A stretch of 39,686 nt of DNA from Phycisphaerae bacterium (GTDB lineage: Bacteria > Planctomycetota > Phycisphaerae > UBA1845). The stretch lies in the NCBI GenBank assembly GCA_029260115.1, contig JAJDDW010000033.1:1-39686 (forward strand), read 5' to 3'. A program made the position numbers and the translations under genes. Every line of letters begins with the position of its first letter. Within the stretch, counting starts at the first letter, position 1. Of this stretch, positions 32,554 through 39,686 are shown piece after piece. The notes under the pieces are model-generated. The model saw nothing but the letters and a program-made list of their open reading frames with translations, did no database searches and was not told the DNA's origin.

Positions 32554-34338
32554 TTGATCGTTCTAGGCATATCCTGTTACTACCATGACTCTGGCGCAGC
32601 CCTTGTCGTTGACGGTAAGTTAGTCGCCGCAGCGGAAGAGGAGCGATTCAATCGCAAGAAGCACTACAGCGATTTCCCATCGCTGGCTATTGAATATTGC
32701 CTCAAAGAGGCTGGTATTACCATCGACCAAGTTGATCATATTGGTTTTTACGAAAAACCGATGGTCAAATTCAACCGCATTTTAGAGTGTATTCTTGCCA
32801 CTTGGCCAAAGAGCTATAAGGCTTGGTTAAAGGCGATTCCTTTGTGGTTTTCTCACCGCTTGCACATTGGCAAAGAAATTCAGAAAAATCTGGGGATTGA
32901 TAAAGAGATCTTATATTGTCAGCATCACCTATCCCACGCGGCCAGTGCGTTTCTTGTTTCCCCGTTCGAAGAGGCTGCGATTATCACGGCGGACGGTGTG
33001 GGCGAGTGGACGACGACGGGCTGGGGCATTGGCCGAGGCAACCAGATTGAAGAGCGGCAGGAGATGCGATTTCCACATTCTGTCGGGCTTCTTTTTTCAG
33101 CGATCACCGCATACCTTGGCTTTCGAGTGAACGATGCCGAGTGGAAAGTCATGGGCCTCGCCCCGTATGGCAAGCCTACTTATGTCGATCAATTTCATAA
33201 AATTGTGGATATTAAAGACGACGGCAGCATCCGTTTGAATCTTGATTACTTCGCCCACACATACTCGACTACCGACACAATTAGCGGGAAATGGGCTGAG
33301 CTTTTCGGTCGGCCTCAGCGTCCTTCAGAAACGGAACTCGACGATTTTCATCGAGACATAGCCCACTCAGGGCAAAAAGTTGTCGAGGAAATCATGGTCA
33401 AGTTGGCCAACCATGTACAACGCGAAACGGGCATGAAAAAGCTGTGTTTAGCGGGTGGCGTTGGTCTGAACTGCGTCGCTAACTGGCGTATTTTGCAAGA
33501 GACCGACTTCGATGAGATTTTCATTCAGCCTGCGGCCGGTGATTCCGGTGGCGCCTTGGGGACCGCGTTTTATATTTACAATACGGTACTGAATAATCCG
33601 CGCACTTTTAAGATGACACATGCCCTTTGGGGACCTGAGTTTACCAACGACGAAATCAAGACTGCATTGGATCGGGCGGGCGCTCAGTATGAGCTTTGCG
33701 GTAGTGAGGATGAACTGATTACGAAGACGGCTCAAATGCTTGTGGATGGCAAAGTCATCGGCTGGTATCAGGGTCGATTAGAGTTTGGGCCTCGGGCGCT
33801 GGGGGCGCGGTCGATCATTGCAGATGCACGTAGCGAGAAAATGAAGGACATTATAAACGCGAAGGTGAAATTCCGCGAAGCGTTTCGCCCATTTGCCCCG
33901 GCTATCCTTAAAGAATGTGCCCACGAATATTTTGAAATGCCAGAAGGCATGGACGCACCATACATGCTACTTGTGCCCAAAGTTCGAGAGGAAAAGCGGG
34001 AAATTATTCCGGCGGTTACGCATAAAGATGGTACGGGACGCGTGCAGACGGTGACGGCCGAGGATAATGGCCGATATTACGATCTGATTAAGAAGTTCGG
34101 TGAGCTAACGGGCGTGCCGGTGGTTATCAATACGTCGTTCAATGTGCGTGGTGAGCCTATCGTATGTACGCCGGAAGATGCGTATCATACATTTGTGAAT
34201 ACGGGCATCGATGCGTTGGTGGCTGGTGATTATATTGTTACCGAAAAGCCTAGCCCGGTGGACTATGAAGCTGGGATGAAGCGTAGTATCGAACTTGAAG
34301 CGCCGTCGCTATTGGAGCATCAGGCTGGAAGTCGATAG
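32554..34338 (+). CDS. NodU/CmcH/SxtI-type carbamoyltransferase
   Basis: Carbamoyltransferase of 594 residues. Family members transfer carbamoyl from carbamoyl phosphate, through a carbamoyl-adenylate, to a hydroxyl of a sugar or antibiotic. The N-terminal Kae1-like domain starts ILGISCYYHDSGAALVVDGKLVAAAEEERFNRKKH; HHLSHAASAF (residues 124-133) and ITADGVGEW (144-152) hold the metal/ATP-binding His and Asp. The C-terminal domain has GWYQGRLEFGPRALGARSIIADAR and VINTSFNVRGEPIVCTPEDA. The start is TTG at 32554 with GAGG 9 nt upstream. No sugar-synthesis genes are near, so the acceptor is unknown. Confidence 0.93.
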   Translation: MIVLGISCYYHDSGAALVVDGKLVAAAEEERFNRKKHYSDFPSLAIEYCLKEAGITIDQVDHIGFYEKPMVKFNRILECILATWPKSYKAWLKAIPLWFSHRLHIGKEIQKNLGIDKEILYCQHHLSHAASAFLVSPFEEAAIITADGVGEWTTTGWGIGRGNQIEERQEMRFPHSVGLLFSAITAYLGFRVNDAEWKVMGLAPYGKPTYVDQFHKIVDIKDDGSIRLNLDYFAHTYSTTDTISGKWAELFGRPQRPSETELDDFHRDIAHSGQKVVEEIMVKLANHVQRETGMKKLCLAGGVGLNCVANWRILQETDFDEIFIQPAAGDSGGALGTAFYIYNTVLNNPRTFKMTHALWGPEFTNDEIKTALDRAGAQYELCGSEDELITKTAQMLVDGKVIGWYQGRLEFGPRALGARSIIADARSEKMKDIINAKVKFREAFRPFAPAILKECAHEYFEMPEGMDAPYMLLVPKVREEKREIIPAVTHKDGTGRVQTVTAEDNGRYYDLIKKFGELTGVPVVINTSFNVRGEPIVCTPEDAYHTFVNTGIDALVAGDYIVTEKPSPVDYEAGMKRSIELEAPSLLEHQAGSR

Positions 34339-34375
34339 TGTGTATTGGTGAAACGTGCATGGTGGATGGTTCTGA

Positions 34376-34452
34376 GTCATTCCCGCGTAGGCGGGAATCT
34401 AGCGCAGAGTCATAACGGGTTAAGACTGGATTCCCGCCTACACGGGAATGAC
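34376..34452. repeat. Pair of dRS3-like 24-bp inverted repeats
   Basis: GTCATTCCCGCGTAGGCGGGAATC at 34376-34399 is shown here by its core ATTCCCGCGTAGGCGGGAAT; a copy in opposite orientation lies at 34429-34452 and differs at one of 24 positions. Each copy is itself a near-palindrome ATTCCC-N8-GGGAAT. The 29-nt spacer is not repetitive. The pair sits between the carbamoyltransferase and the SxtK-like gene. The core matches the dRS3-type element known from Neisseria and seen in other bacteria. It may be a small mobile element or a transcript hairpin. Confidence 0.8.
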
Positions 34453-34509
34453 GGTATGTATGTTCTGTTACGGCTTGCCCACTGCAGGCTTTTTTAAGAG
34501 ATTAGGACT

Positions 34510-34668
34510 ATGGCTAAGCAATCACTCGTTAAAGAATTCCTATTGTTTATTAAGCAGGAAAAGAAGTGGTGGCTGATTCCTCTGATTATGGTGCTGCTGG
34601 TTGTGGGCGCGTTGTTGGTCTTCGCAAGCTCTTCACCGCTCGCGCCGTTTTTGTATCCACTGTTTTAG
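34510..34668 (+). CDS. SxtK/DUF5989-like single-helix peptide (52 aa)
   Basis: Small ORF of 52 codons, MAKQSLVKEFLLFIKQEKKWWLIPLI then a hydrophobic helix and SSPLAPFLYPLF. The amphipathic N-terminus with KQEKKWW followed by one transmembrane helix and a PFxYxLF ending is the DUF5989/SxtK pattern. It lies 171 nt after the carbamoyltransferase stop, beyond the inverted-repeat pair. The SxtJ-carbamoyltransferase-SxtK order of cyanobacterial clusters is thus kept. It has no strong Shine-Dalgarno site. Confidence 0.8.
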   Translation: MAKQSLVKEFLLFIKQEKKWWLIPLIMVLLVVGALLVFASSSPLAPFLYPLF

Positions 34669-34826
34669 TTTTTATAGCGACAGCGCATCTTGTTTTGATG
34701 ACAATTTCCTGTCTATTACTATCCGAAATCCGCGCAAGCTAAAGCCCCCGGCTCGAATAGGAAATAACGAAACAGCTCTTATTGCCCGATAATCACGCCT
34801 TTCCTAACATAAATCGCTTAGTCTAT

Positions 34827-34854
34827 TTGGCGTCTCGAAATATCCCGCTAGAAT
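34827..34854 (+). promoter_or_regulatory. Candidate sigma-70 promoter
   Basis: TTGGCG, a 16-nt spacer and TAGAAT at 34849-34854, 55 nt before the GTG of the next gene. Confidence 0.4.
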
Positions 34855-34909
34855 ATGGTTGTAGACGTGCATGAGGACCATGCGCGCGCATCTGTAGTGG
34901 AGATGGCCG

Positions 34910-35290
34910 GTGGCTTTGTTTAAGTTCCTCTTCTCAGGCTTAATCTTGATCGTGGGAGCCGTTGGGATCATCGTGTACGTCGTTCGGCCTTGGGTGCAAC
35001 GCCGAAGCCTAATGCGGACGATTCATTCACCTCGCCCATGGAGACCGCTTGGGGCGGCTATGGGCTGCGTAATAGCAGTCATGTTTGTGTTGGGGATTTA
35101 TGTGGTCGATATACCGGACCATCCGCGTGTCTATGCGGCTTATTGGGCTGTTATGCTGTTGCTTCAGTTTTGGCTGTGCATGCTAGCGATAAAGGACGTA
35201 CGATATACGCGCCATTATCTATCAAGCAAGGCAAGCCTGAACAGATGGTCCGGCTCGGTTGTAAGCGATAGCATCAACGTCAAGCGATAG
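34910..35290 (+). CDS. Small membrane protein, unknown function
   Basis: Protein of 126 residues with three predicted helices (about residues 4-25, 48-67, 75-95) and a polar C-terminal tail. The GTG at 34910 follows a GGAG at 34899-34902. No family recognised. It is 46 nt upstream of a DUF192 lipoprotein gene on the same strand and may be co-transcribed with it. Confidence 0.6.
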   Translation: MALFKFLFSGLILIVGAVGIIVYVVRPWVQRRSLMRTIHSPRPWRPLGAAMGCVIAVMFVLGIYVVDIPDHPRVYAAYWAVMLLLQFWLCMLAIKDVRYTRHYLSSKASLNRWSGSVVSDSINVKR

Positions 35291-35336
35291 CTTTAGGGGC
35301 GAGCGATGGCTTCGTTGTATAGTGGGAGTGGCTGAG

Positions 35337-35834
35337 ATGAGTACGAAGCATATGCAGAGGTTGATCATACCTATGATGACTTTTCTGATGATGGGATGCG
35401 CACCTACGGAGCCTAACGAGCTTGATAAGCTTGGTACGGTGAGTATGTCGATAAGCGATCAAGCTTTTGAATTGTGGGTAGCCAATGATTCTGAGGAACG
35501 CGCCCGCGGGTTGATGTTTATAACTACCGAGCAAATGGCTCCGTTATCGGATGGGACCGAACGGGGCATGATTTTTGTCTTTGATCACTCGGTGCGCGGT
35601 AGCTTTTGGATGAAAAACACGATCATTCCGCTCGACATCGCTTATGTCGATAGTGAAGGCATTGTCGTGAGCATGTACACGATGGTCCCTCTTGATGACC
35701 GTACTCATCAGTATCCGCCCGACGCCCCCTACCGCTATGCTATCGAGTTTAATGGCGGGCGTTTGACAGCTTTGGACGTCCGAAAAGGAACGAAGCTCAA
35801 GCTTCCCAACTCGGTCTTAAAGCGCAAGCCATAA
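35337..35834 (+). CDS. DUF192 lipoprotein
   Basis: Exported DUF192 protein of 165 residues. The ATG at 35337 begins MSTKHMQRLIIPMMTFLMMGCAPTE, a signal peptide with lipobox (LMMGC, Cys at about residue 21). The domain follows: VANDSEERARGLMFITTEQM, RGMIFVFDHSVRGSFWMKNTIIPLDIAYVDSEG and AIEFNGGRL, the WMKNT motif being diagnostic. Function of the family is unknown; it is often near envelope or stress genes. Confidence 0.9.
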   Translation: MSTKHMQRLIIPMMTFLMMGCAPTEPNELDKLGTVSMSISDQAFELWVANDSEERARGLMFITTEQMAPLSDGTERGMIFVFDHSVRGSFWMKNTIIPLDIAYVDSEGIVVSMYTMVPLDDRTHQYPPDAPYRYAIEFNGGRLTALDVRKGTKLKLPNSVLKRKP

Positions 35835-35955
35835 CCTACCGACGGATCACTGTCCGGCTCGCAACTTAATGCAAAAAATGCCCCCGCTATTGGTGACATG
35901 TAGCTGCGTTGCGCAAGCTGGCTAGTACCTGATGTTGTCGTAGTTGGATCATCTT

Positions 35956-37173
35956 ATGCGCGCGATTGTCGTCCAAGAAGCCACTCGTAATATACCTACG
36001 TCCGTGTCAGGCGCATTGGCCCATGCCCATTGGGAGCTTTCCACGGCTTCGGGCTATACGGAAGCATTGAGCCAGACGCGCCTTGGCGATGTTGACGCGA
36101 TTTTCATGACGGGTTCGCAACATACCAGTCAAGATAGCTCTGGCAGTATGGCTCGTAATCAACTGCTTCGGCTTGCGGACAGTAAGCAGATTGCGACGCT
36201 GATCATCGTGGACCCCGCAGACACTTCGCAAACAGATTCCGAGGGCGATTTTGTAGAGTTTATCACCTCCGATATTTCCGCAGACGAGCTTCAAGGCCGG
36301 TTTGCGATGATACAACGATATAACAAACATCTTCGGCAAGTAGAGCAAGAACTCCGCTCGATGGAGCGGATGAGTAAACGGATCGATGATCATTTTCGCG
36401 AGCTGGATCAAGAAATGAGGTTAGCCTCGCGTTTGCAGCGGGATTTTCTGCCTGAATCGCAACATACCATTGGTAATCTTCGATTCGCCTCCACGTATCG
36501 CCCTGCTTCTTGGGTTTCCGGCGATATTTTTGATATTTTCCGAGTAGACGAACATCACACGGCATTTTATGTAGCTGATGCGGTTGGACATGGCGTTGCG
36601 GCAAGCTTGCTGACGATGTTTGTGAAGCGCTCCATCGTGACTAAGGAAGTAAATGGGAGTGATTACCGAGTGCTTGACCCTGGGCAAACGATGTCGATAT
36701 TGAATGATGCGCTGGCCGATCAATCGTTGCCGAATTGTCAATTTGTCACCGCATGCTGCGGCATCATTGACCATCGAACCATGGCGCTACAAATTGCTCG
36801 CGGCGGGCATCCTTACCCATTGCTGATTTCGCCCGATGGTTTGATTACGGAAATCAAGTCTACCGGTGGGTTGCTTGGTATAATGAATGACCAAGAATTT
36901 CCTATGGTTGAAACGCATCTTCACCCTGGAGATAAGTTGCTCATTTATACAGATGGTATGGAGCTTGCGTTCCAGGGGGATGGAAGCGAAGCGCTGGACA
37001 CAACAGCGTTTCAGCGGGTATTCGAAACGTCGGCCTGTCGCCATATCGATGATCTTGTACATCATGTTGAAACACTTCTTGATGACGATAAAGGGTCACT
37101 TAACCCCAGCGACGATGTTACGATTGTTGGGCTTGAGGTATTGAGCGACCAACCCGCGCCTTTAGAGAGCTAG
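35956..37173 (+). CDS. SpoIIE/RsbU-type PP2C phosphatase with degenerate receiver
   Basis: Serine/threonine phosphatase regulator of 405 residues from the ATG at 35956 (a TTG at 35944 is also in frame). Residues 1-120 have receiver-like alternation, but the phosphorylation site reads VDAIFMTG, with no Asp. A coiled-coil linker (about 118-170, RQVEQELRSMERMSKRIDDHFRELDQEMRLASRLQRDFLP) leads to the SpoIIE domain. The PP2C metal-binding Asp residues are in SWVSGDIFDIF, YVADAVGHGVAAS, LLIYTDGM and PSDDVTIVGL. It probably controls an anti-sigma/anti-sigma-antagonist switch, but no partner gene is next to it. Confidence 0.88.
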   Translation: MRAIVVQEATRNIPTSVSGALAHAHWELSTASGYTEALSQTRLGDVDAIFMTGSQHTSQDSSGSMARNQLLRLADSKQIATLIIVDPADTSQTDSEGDFVEFITSDISADELQGRFAMIQRYNKHLRQVEQELRSMERMSKRIDDHFRELDQEMRLASRLQRDFLPESQHTIGNLRFASTYRPASWVSGDIFDIFRVDEHHTAFYVADAVGHGVAASLLTMFVKRSIVTKEVNGSDYRVLDPGQTMSILNDALADQSLPNCQFVTACCGIIDHRTMALQIARGGHPYPLLISPDGLITEIKSTGGLLGIMNDQEFPMVETHLHPGDKLLIYTDGMELAFQGDGSEALDTTAFQRVFETSACRHIDDLVHHVETLLDDDKGSLNPSDDVTIVGLEVLSDQPAPLES

Positions 37174-37215
37174 CCCTTCCATCCCAAATTACACTTAGAA
37201 CAGAATCTGCCAACT

Positions 37216-37247
37216 GCCAATTTTGTCGTGTCATTTTGGCAATTTTG
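37216..37247. promoter_or_regulatory. Direct repeat GCCAATTTTG / GGCAATTTTG
   Basis: Two 10-nt copies, 9 of 10 identical, 22 nt apart (two helical turns), about 110 nt upstream of a sigma-54 promoter. This position suits an enhancer-binding activator. Function is inferred. Confidence 0.35.
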
Positions 37248-37327
37248 GATATTGTGTTAATAGTTATTATAGTTGTAACTCCTGTATTTTAAACGATTTA
37301 GCGACAATTCGGCATACGCGCCGCATC

Positions 37328-37342
37328 TGGCACACGCTTTGC
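37328..37342 (+). promoter_or_regulatory. Sigma-54 promoter of the hsp20 gene
   Basis: TGGCACACGCTTTGC matches the consensus TGGCAC-N5-TTGC with GG and GC spaced exactly as -24/-12. The expected start site is near 37354, about 128 nt before the small heat-shock gene. Confidence 0.75.
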
Positions 37343-37481
37343 ATCTCTTCGGTTGGAAAGATCGAAGCGAGACGCTTTGATAGACAACATCATGGCACTG
37401 CAGCGTGTCCGCACGGGGTGCTGGAGGTCAGTTGTTTGGTTTTGTAGTTTGTTGTATAGACTAACATAAAAGGAGAAAACG

Positions 37482-37910
37482 ATGATGATTAGACTAAAGA
37501 GTGCCATTCCGGCGACACGTATCTGCAATGAATTTGATCGATTGTTTGGTGATTTGGTTACTGGCTGCGGCACGTTTCAGGAAGATAAGATGACCACGCC
37601 AGCCTTGAATGTATGGCAGGACGAAACAACCGTGTTTGTTGAAGCAGAACTTCCTGGTGTAGCCATGGAGAACCTCGAAGTGCTCGTACTGGATAATGAA
37701 TTGACTATTAAGGGGCAACGACGGAATTGTACTGAGGGCATCTCATTTCTCAAGCAGGAATGCGTGACGGGCGAATTTGTCCGCGTCATCAAACTTCCCA
37801 TTGAGATTGATGCAGAGTCGGTGAGTGCTGGTCTCAACAACGGAGTATTGAAGATCGAACTGCCTAAGGCTAAGCAGGTATTGCCTAGGAGCATTAAAGT
37901 TCAGTCGTAA
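37482..37910 (+). CDS. Small heat-shock protein (Hsp20/alpha-crystallin)
   Basis: Molecular chaperone of 142 residues that holds unfolding proteins. The alpha-crystallin domain runs PALNVWQDETTVFVEAELPGVAMENLEVLVLDNELTIKGQR to FVRVIKLPIEIDAESVSAGLNNGVLKIELPKAK, including the AxLxxGVLxI signature (AGLNNGVLKIELP). The C-terminal IxI-like segment is IKVQS. A strong AGGAG site lies before the ATG at 37482. A near-perfect sigma-54 promoter is upstream, so expression probably depends on an enhancer-binding activator rather than a CIRCE or sigma-32 system. Confidence 0.93.
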   Translation: MMIRLKSAIPATRICNEFDRLFGDLVTGCGTFQEDKMTTPALNVWQDETTVFVEAELPGVAMENLEVLVLDNELTIKGQRRNCTEGISFLKQECVTGEFVRVIKLPIEIDAESVSAGLNNGVLKIELPKAKQVLPRSIKVQS

Positions 37911-37957
37911 CGACGGAATGTGCTCTAATCTAATTATGCACCGACAATATCGCCTCA

Positions 37958-37996
37958 ATGCCGGGTGGATGACTCGAGATGTCGTCTGCCCGGCAT
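37958..37996 (+). terminator. Long hairpin downstream of hsp20
   Basis: ATGCCGGGTGGATGAC and GTCGTCTGCCCGGCAT form a 16-bp stem (three G-U pairs) with a 7-nt loop, about 48 nt after the hsp20 stop and followed by GCTATTTT. The T-run is short, so termination is plausible but not certain. Confidence 0.55.
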
Positions 37997-38100
37997 GCTA
38001 TTTTCCAACACTTTTGTGGCCCATCATTACTGTAATCGTTTTTGGGCTGCGCGCTATCGCGGTACGACGCTAAGCCTCTCGGTTTGCCGAAGCTAATTGG

Positions 38101-39384
38101 CTAGCTGGTTGACTTGGCGGCGATGGCTTTGTCAGCGATGTCACGTCGGTAATAAGCGCCGTTGAAGTGAATTTTTTCTACGGCTTGGTAGGCTCGGCTT
38201 TTGGCGACGCGAATGTCTGGTCCCATTGCTGTTACGCCCAACACACGGCCGCCGCTGGTTACGGTATACTGCTCGATTTGTTTTGTCCCAGCTTGAAAAA
38301 CTTGCACATGCGCAAGCTCAGCCACTGAATCCAATCCCTCGATAGTCTGGCCCTGTTCGTATGGACCGGGGTATCCTTGTGCGGTCATCACAACGCAAAC
38401 TGCCGGCTGAGGATTCCATCGAATACCTAACTTGGAAATGTCTCCGTCAGCTAATGCCTCAAAAATATCTAGTATGTCGCTTTCCAATCTCATGAGGACT
38501 GCTTGGGCTTCTGGGTCGCCTAGTCTGCAGTTAAATTCAAGCACCTTCGGACCGCCCGGCGTTAGCATGAGACCAGCGTATAGGATGCCGCGATATGGCG
38601 ACCCGTCGTTGTTCATGGCGTCTACGAGTGGCACTAGAATGTCACGCTCAACGGTGGCCATGATTGATGGTGTGGCGATTGGCGCTGGGCTATATGCCCC
38701 CATGCCGCCGGTATTAGGCCCAACGTCTCCGTCGCCAATAGCCTTGTGGTCCTGGGCAGTGGCCAACATATAAATCGTTCGCCCCTCGACCAGTGCGAAG
38801 ACGGAAAGCTCCTGCCCTTTTAATAATTCTTCGACAATGATTTTGTCGCCGGCTTTGCCAAAAGCTCGATCCACCATGATCTGCTCGACGGCTTGCAGGC
38901 CTTGCTCGTTATTTTCGCAAACAAAAACGCCCTTTCCGGCGGCGAGGCCAGAGGCCTTCACGACAAAGCCATGCTCACGGGCTTCGACGTATAACTTAGC
39001 GTCCTCAACACGGTCAAAAACACGAGCTTCAGCCGTAGGAATATGAGCGGCTTTCATGATTTTTTTTGCGTAGGCTTTATCGCCTTCTATCCTAGCCGCT
39101 GCGGCAGTAGGGCCGACAATACGTAGCCCCGCTTTGTGGAAATCGTCTACAATACCAGCACATAGCGGCACTTCAGGGCCTACAATGGTGAGAGAGACGT
39201 TGTGTTTTTCGACTAATTCGATGAGGGCTGCATGGTCTGATATATCTGCGTCCACATTCGTGGCTATGCCCATCGTGCCCGCGTTACCCGGTACACAGAT
39301 GATTTCTCGCACTCGCGGCGACTTAGTCAGACACCAGGCCATCGCATGTTCGCGACCACCGCCCCCAATTACCATGACGTTCAT
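38101..39384 (-). CDS. purD: Phosphoribosylamine-glycine ligase
   Basis: GAR synthetase of 427 residues, second step of de novo purine synthesis. The start MNVMVIGGGGREHAMAW is the standard N-terminus. The ATP-grasp domain has KAYAKKIMKAAHIPTA, EHGFVVKASGLAAGKGVFVC, VEELLKGQELSVFALVEG, the QDHKAIGDGDVGPNTGGMGAYSPAP block and the metal-binding VLEFNCRLGDPEAQAVL. The C-terminal domain ends GITAMGPDIRVAK-like (GVTAMGPDIRVAKSRAYQAVEKI). Converges on the hsp20 region; no other pur gene is adjacent. Confidence 0.96.
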   Translation of the reverse strand: MNVMVIGGGGREHAMAWCLTKSPRVREIICVPGNAGTMGIATNVDADISDHAALIELVEKHNVSLTIVGPEVPLCAGIVDDFHKAGLRIVGPTAAAARIEGDKAYAKKIMKAAHIPTAEARVFDRVEDAKLYVEAREHGFVVKASGLAAGKGVFVCENNEQGLQAVEQIMVDRAFGKAGDKIIVEELLKGQELSVFALVEGRTIYMLATAQDHKAIGDGDVGPNTGGMGAYSPAPIATPSIMATVERDILVPLVDAMNNDGSPYRGILYAGLMLTPGGPKVLEFNCRLGDPEAQAVLMRLESDILDIFEALADGDISKLGIRWNPQPAVCVVMTAQGYPGPYEQGQTIEGLDSVAELAHVQVFQAGTKQIEQYTVTSGGRVLGVTAMGPDIRVAKSRAYQAVEKIHFNGAYYRRDIADKAIAAKSTS

Positions 39385-39576
39385 AAATCTAATCCTCGAG
39401 CAAAACTGTCGCGTATCGCAAGGGTTTCAAAGCACTAGACCCACACGATGTGGACGTGCGCTGCTATGGCGATACGCCCTACTGTAAGCTTTTCTGCAGT
39501 CCAGCCAAGGGGTGAACCGATTCGGTGACATTTGGCAGTGATATTGATGGACAACGCGATCATGGAATTTAGCACC

Positions 39577-39605
39577 TTGACGAGTCAGCCAGGATTTCGT
39601 ACCCT
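39577..39605 (+). promoter_or_regulatory. Promoter of initiator tRNA-Met
   Basis: TTGACG, a 17-nt spacer and TACCCT at 39600-39605, about 12 nt before the tRNA 5' end. Confidence 0.5.
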
Positions 39606-39617
39606 CCCTGTCCCTGA

Positions 39618-39686
<69 letters not shown>

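Noticed and set aside
34880..34891. ATGCGCGCGCAT palindrome
   Set aside because: Short GC-alternating sequence with no second copy or clear position relative to a promoter.
37936..38073. 45-codon ORF after hsp20 with CPAC and one hydrophobic segment
   Set aside because: It spans the long hairpin at 37958-37996 and has no RBS, so the hairpin is the better explanation.

Overview
This window reads as a chromosomal segment from a planctomycete, most likely of the Phycisphaerae lineage. Base composition is near 50% GC. The main lineage markers are a Minf_1886-type protein (a family known as Verrucomicrobia/Planctomycetes-restricted), a large secreted protein ending in a dockerin-like double repeat, a small lipoprotein of a type I associate with Phycisphaerae, and a ctaB / ABC / SCO / DUF420 oxidase-assembly cluster. 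A LpxL-type acyltransferase, TatA, a lipobox protein and secreted proteins point to a diderm, lipid-A-bearing cell. No phage, insertion sequence or CRISPR array is visible.

Layout. 1-3525 (+): tail of heme O synthase, an ABC-2 type exporter pair, SCO1, DUF420, then two tiny single-helix membrane peptides with matching C-termini. 3678-4645 (+): tRNA-Tyr immediately followed by metF. 4648-8292: MOSC protein, a small EmrE-like transporter, a LolA-like exported protein, an EamA transporter and NrdR. 8683-11912: an RNase Z-like metallo-beta-lactamase, a LuxR-type regulator with a degenerate receiver, and a PPi-type phosphofructokinase. 12099-17070 (-): a sulfur/siroheme operon (cysH-hemA-cbiX-cobA/hemD, then a small membrane protein) behind a cysteine-codon-rich leader peptide and an intrinsic terminator. 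17646-20291 (+): the dockerin-like secreted protein. 20298-26114: TPR protein, ABC-F ATPase, tRNA-Leu(GAG), GNAT acetyltransferase, small lipoprotein, TauE/SafE permease, QueA. 26282-29787 (+): lipid A-type acyltransferase, thioredoxin, RicT/YaaT-like PSP1 protein, Minf_1886 protein; tatA converges at 29784-30035. 30267-34668 (+): metG, then an SxtJ / carbamoyltransferase / SxtK-DUF5989 cassette. 34910-37910 (+): small membrane protein, DUF192 lipoprotein, SpoIIE/RsbU-type phosphatase, and a small heat-shock protein behind a near-perfect sigma-54 promoter. 38101-39384 (-): purD. 39618-end (+): initiator tRNA-Met, cut by the window edge.

The strongest new signal is at 16894-17070 on the minus strand. 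A 30-codon ORF with seven Cys codons (five of six consecutive codons 18-23) is followed by a short segment able to sequester the 5' arm of a clear intrinsic terminator, then by cysH and the siroheme genes. This has all the parts of ribosome-mediated, cysteine-responsive attenuation, with a promoter -10 box placed so that the leader transcript would be leaderless. Other items worth attention are the tandem LVQT micropeptides behind the oxidase-assembly genes, paired GACATA palindromes near the receiver-less regulator, the sxtJ-I-K-like cassette, the sigma-54 hsp20 promoter, a dRS3-like inverted repeat pair, and the metF gene that starts 15 nt after a tRNA.
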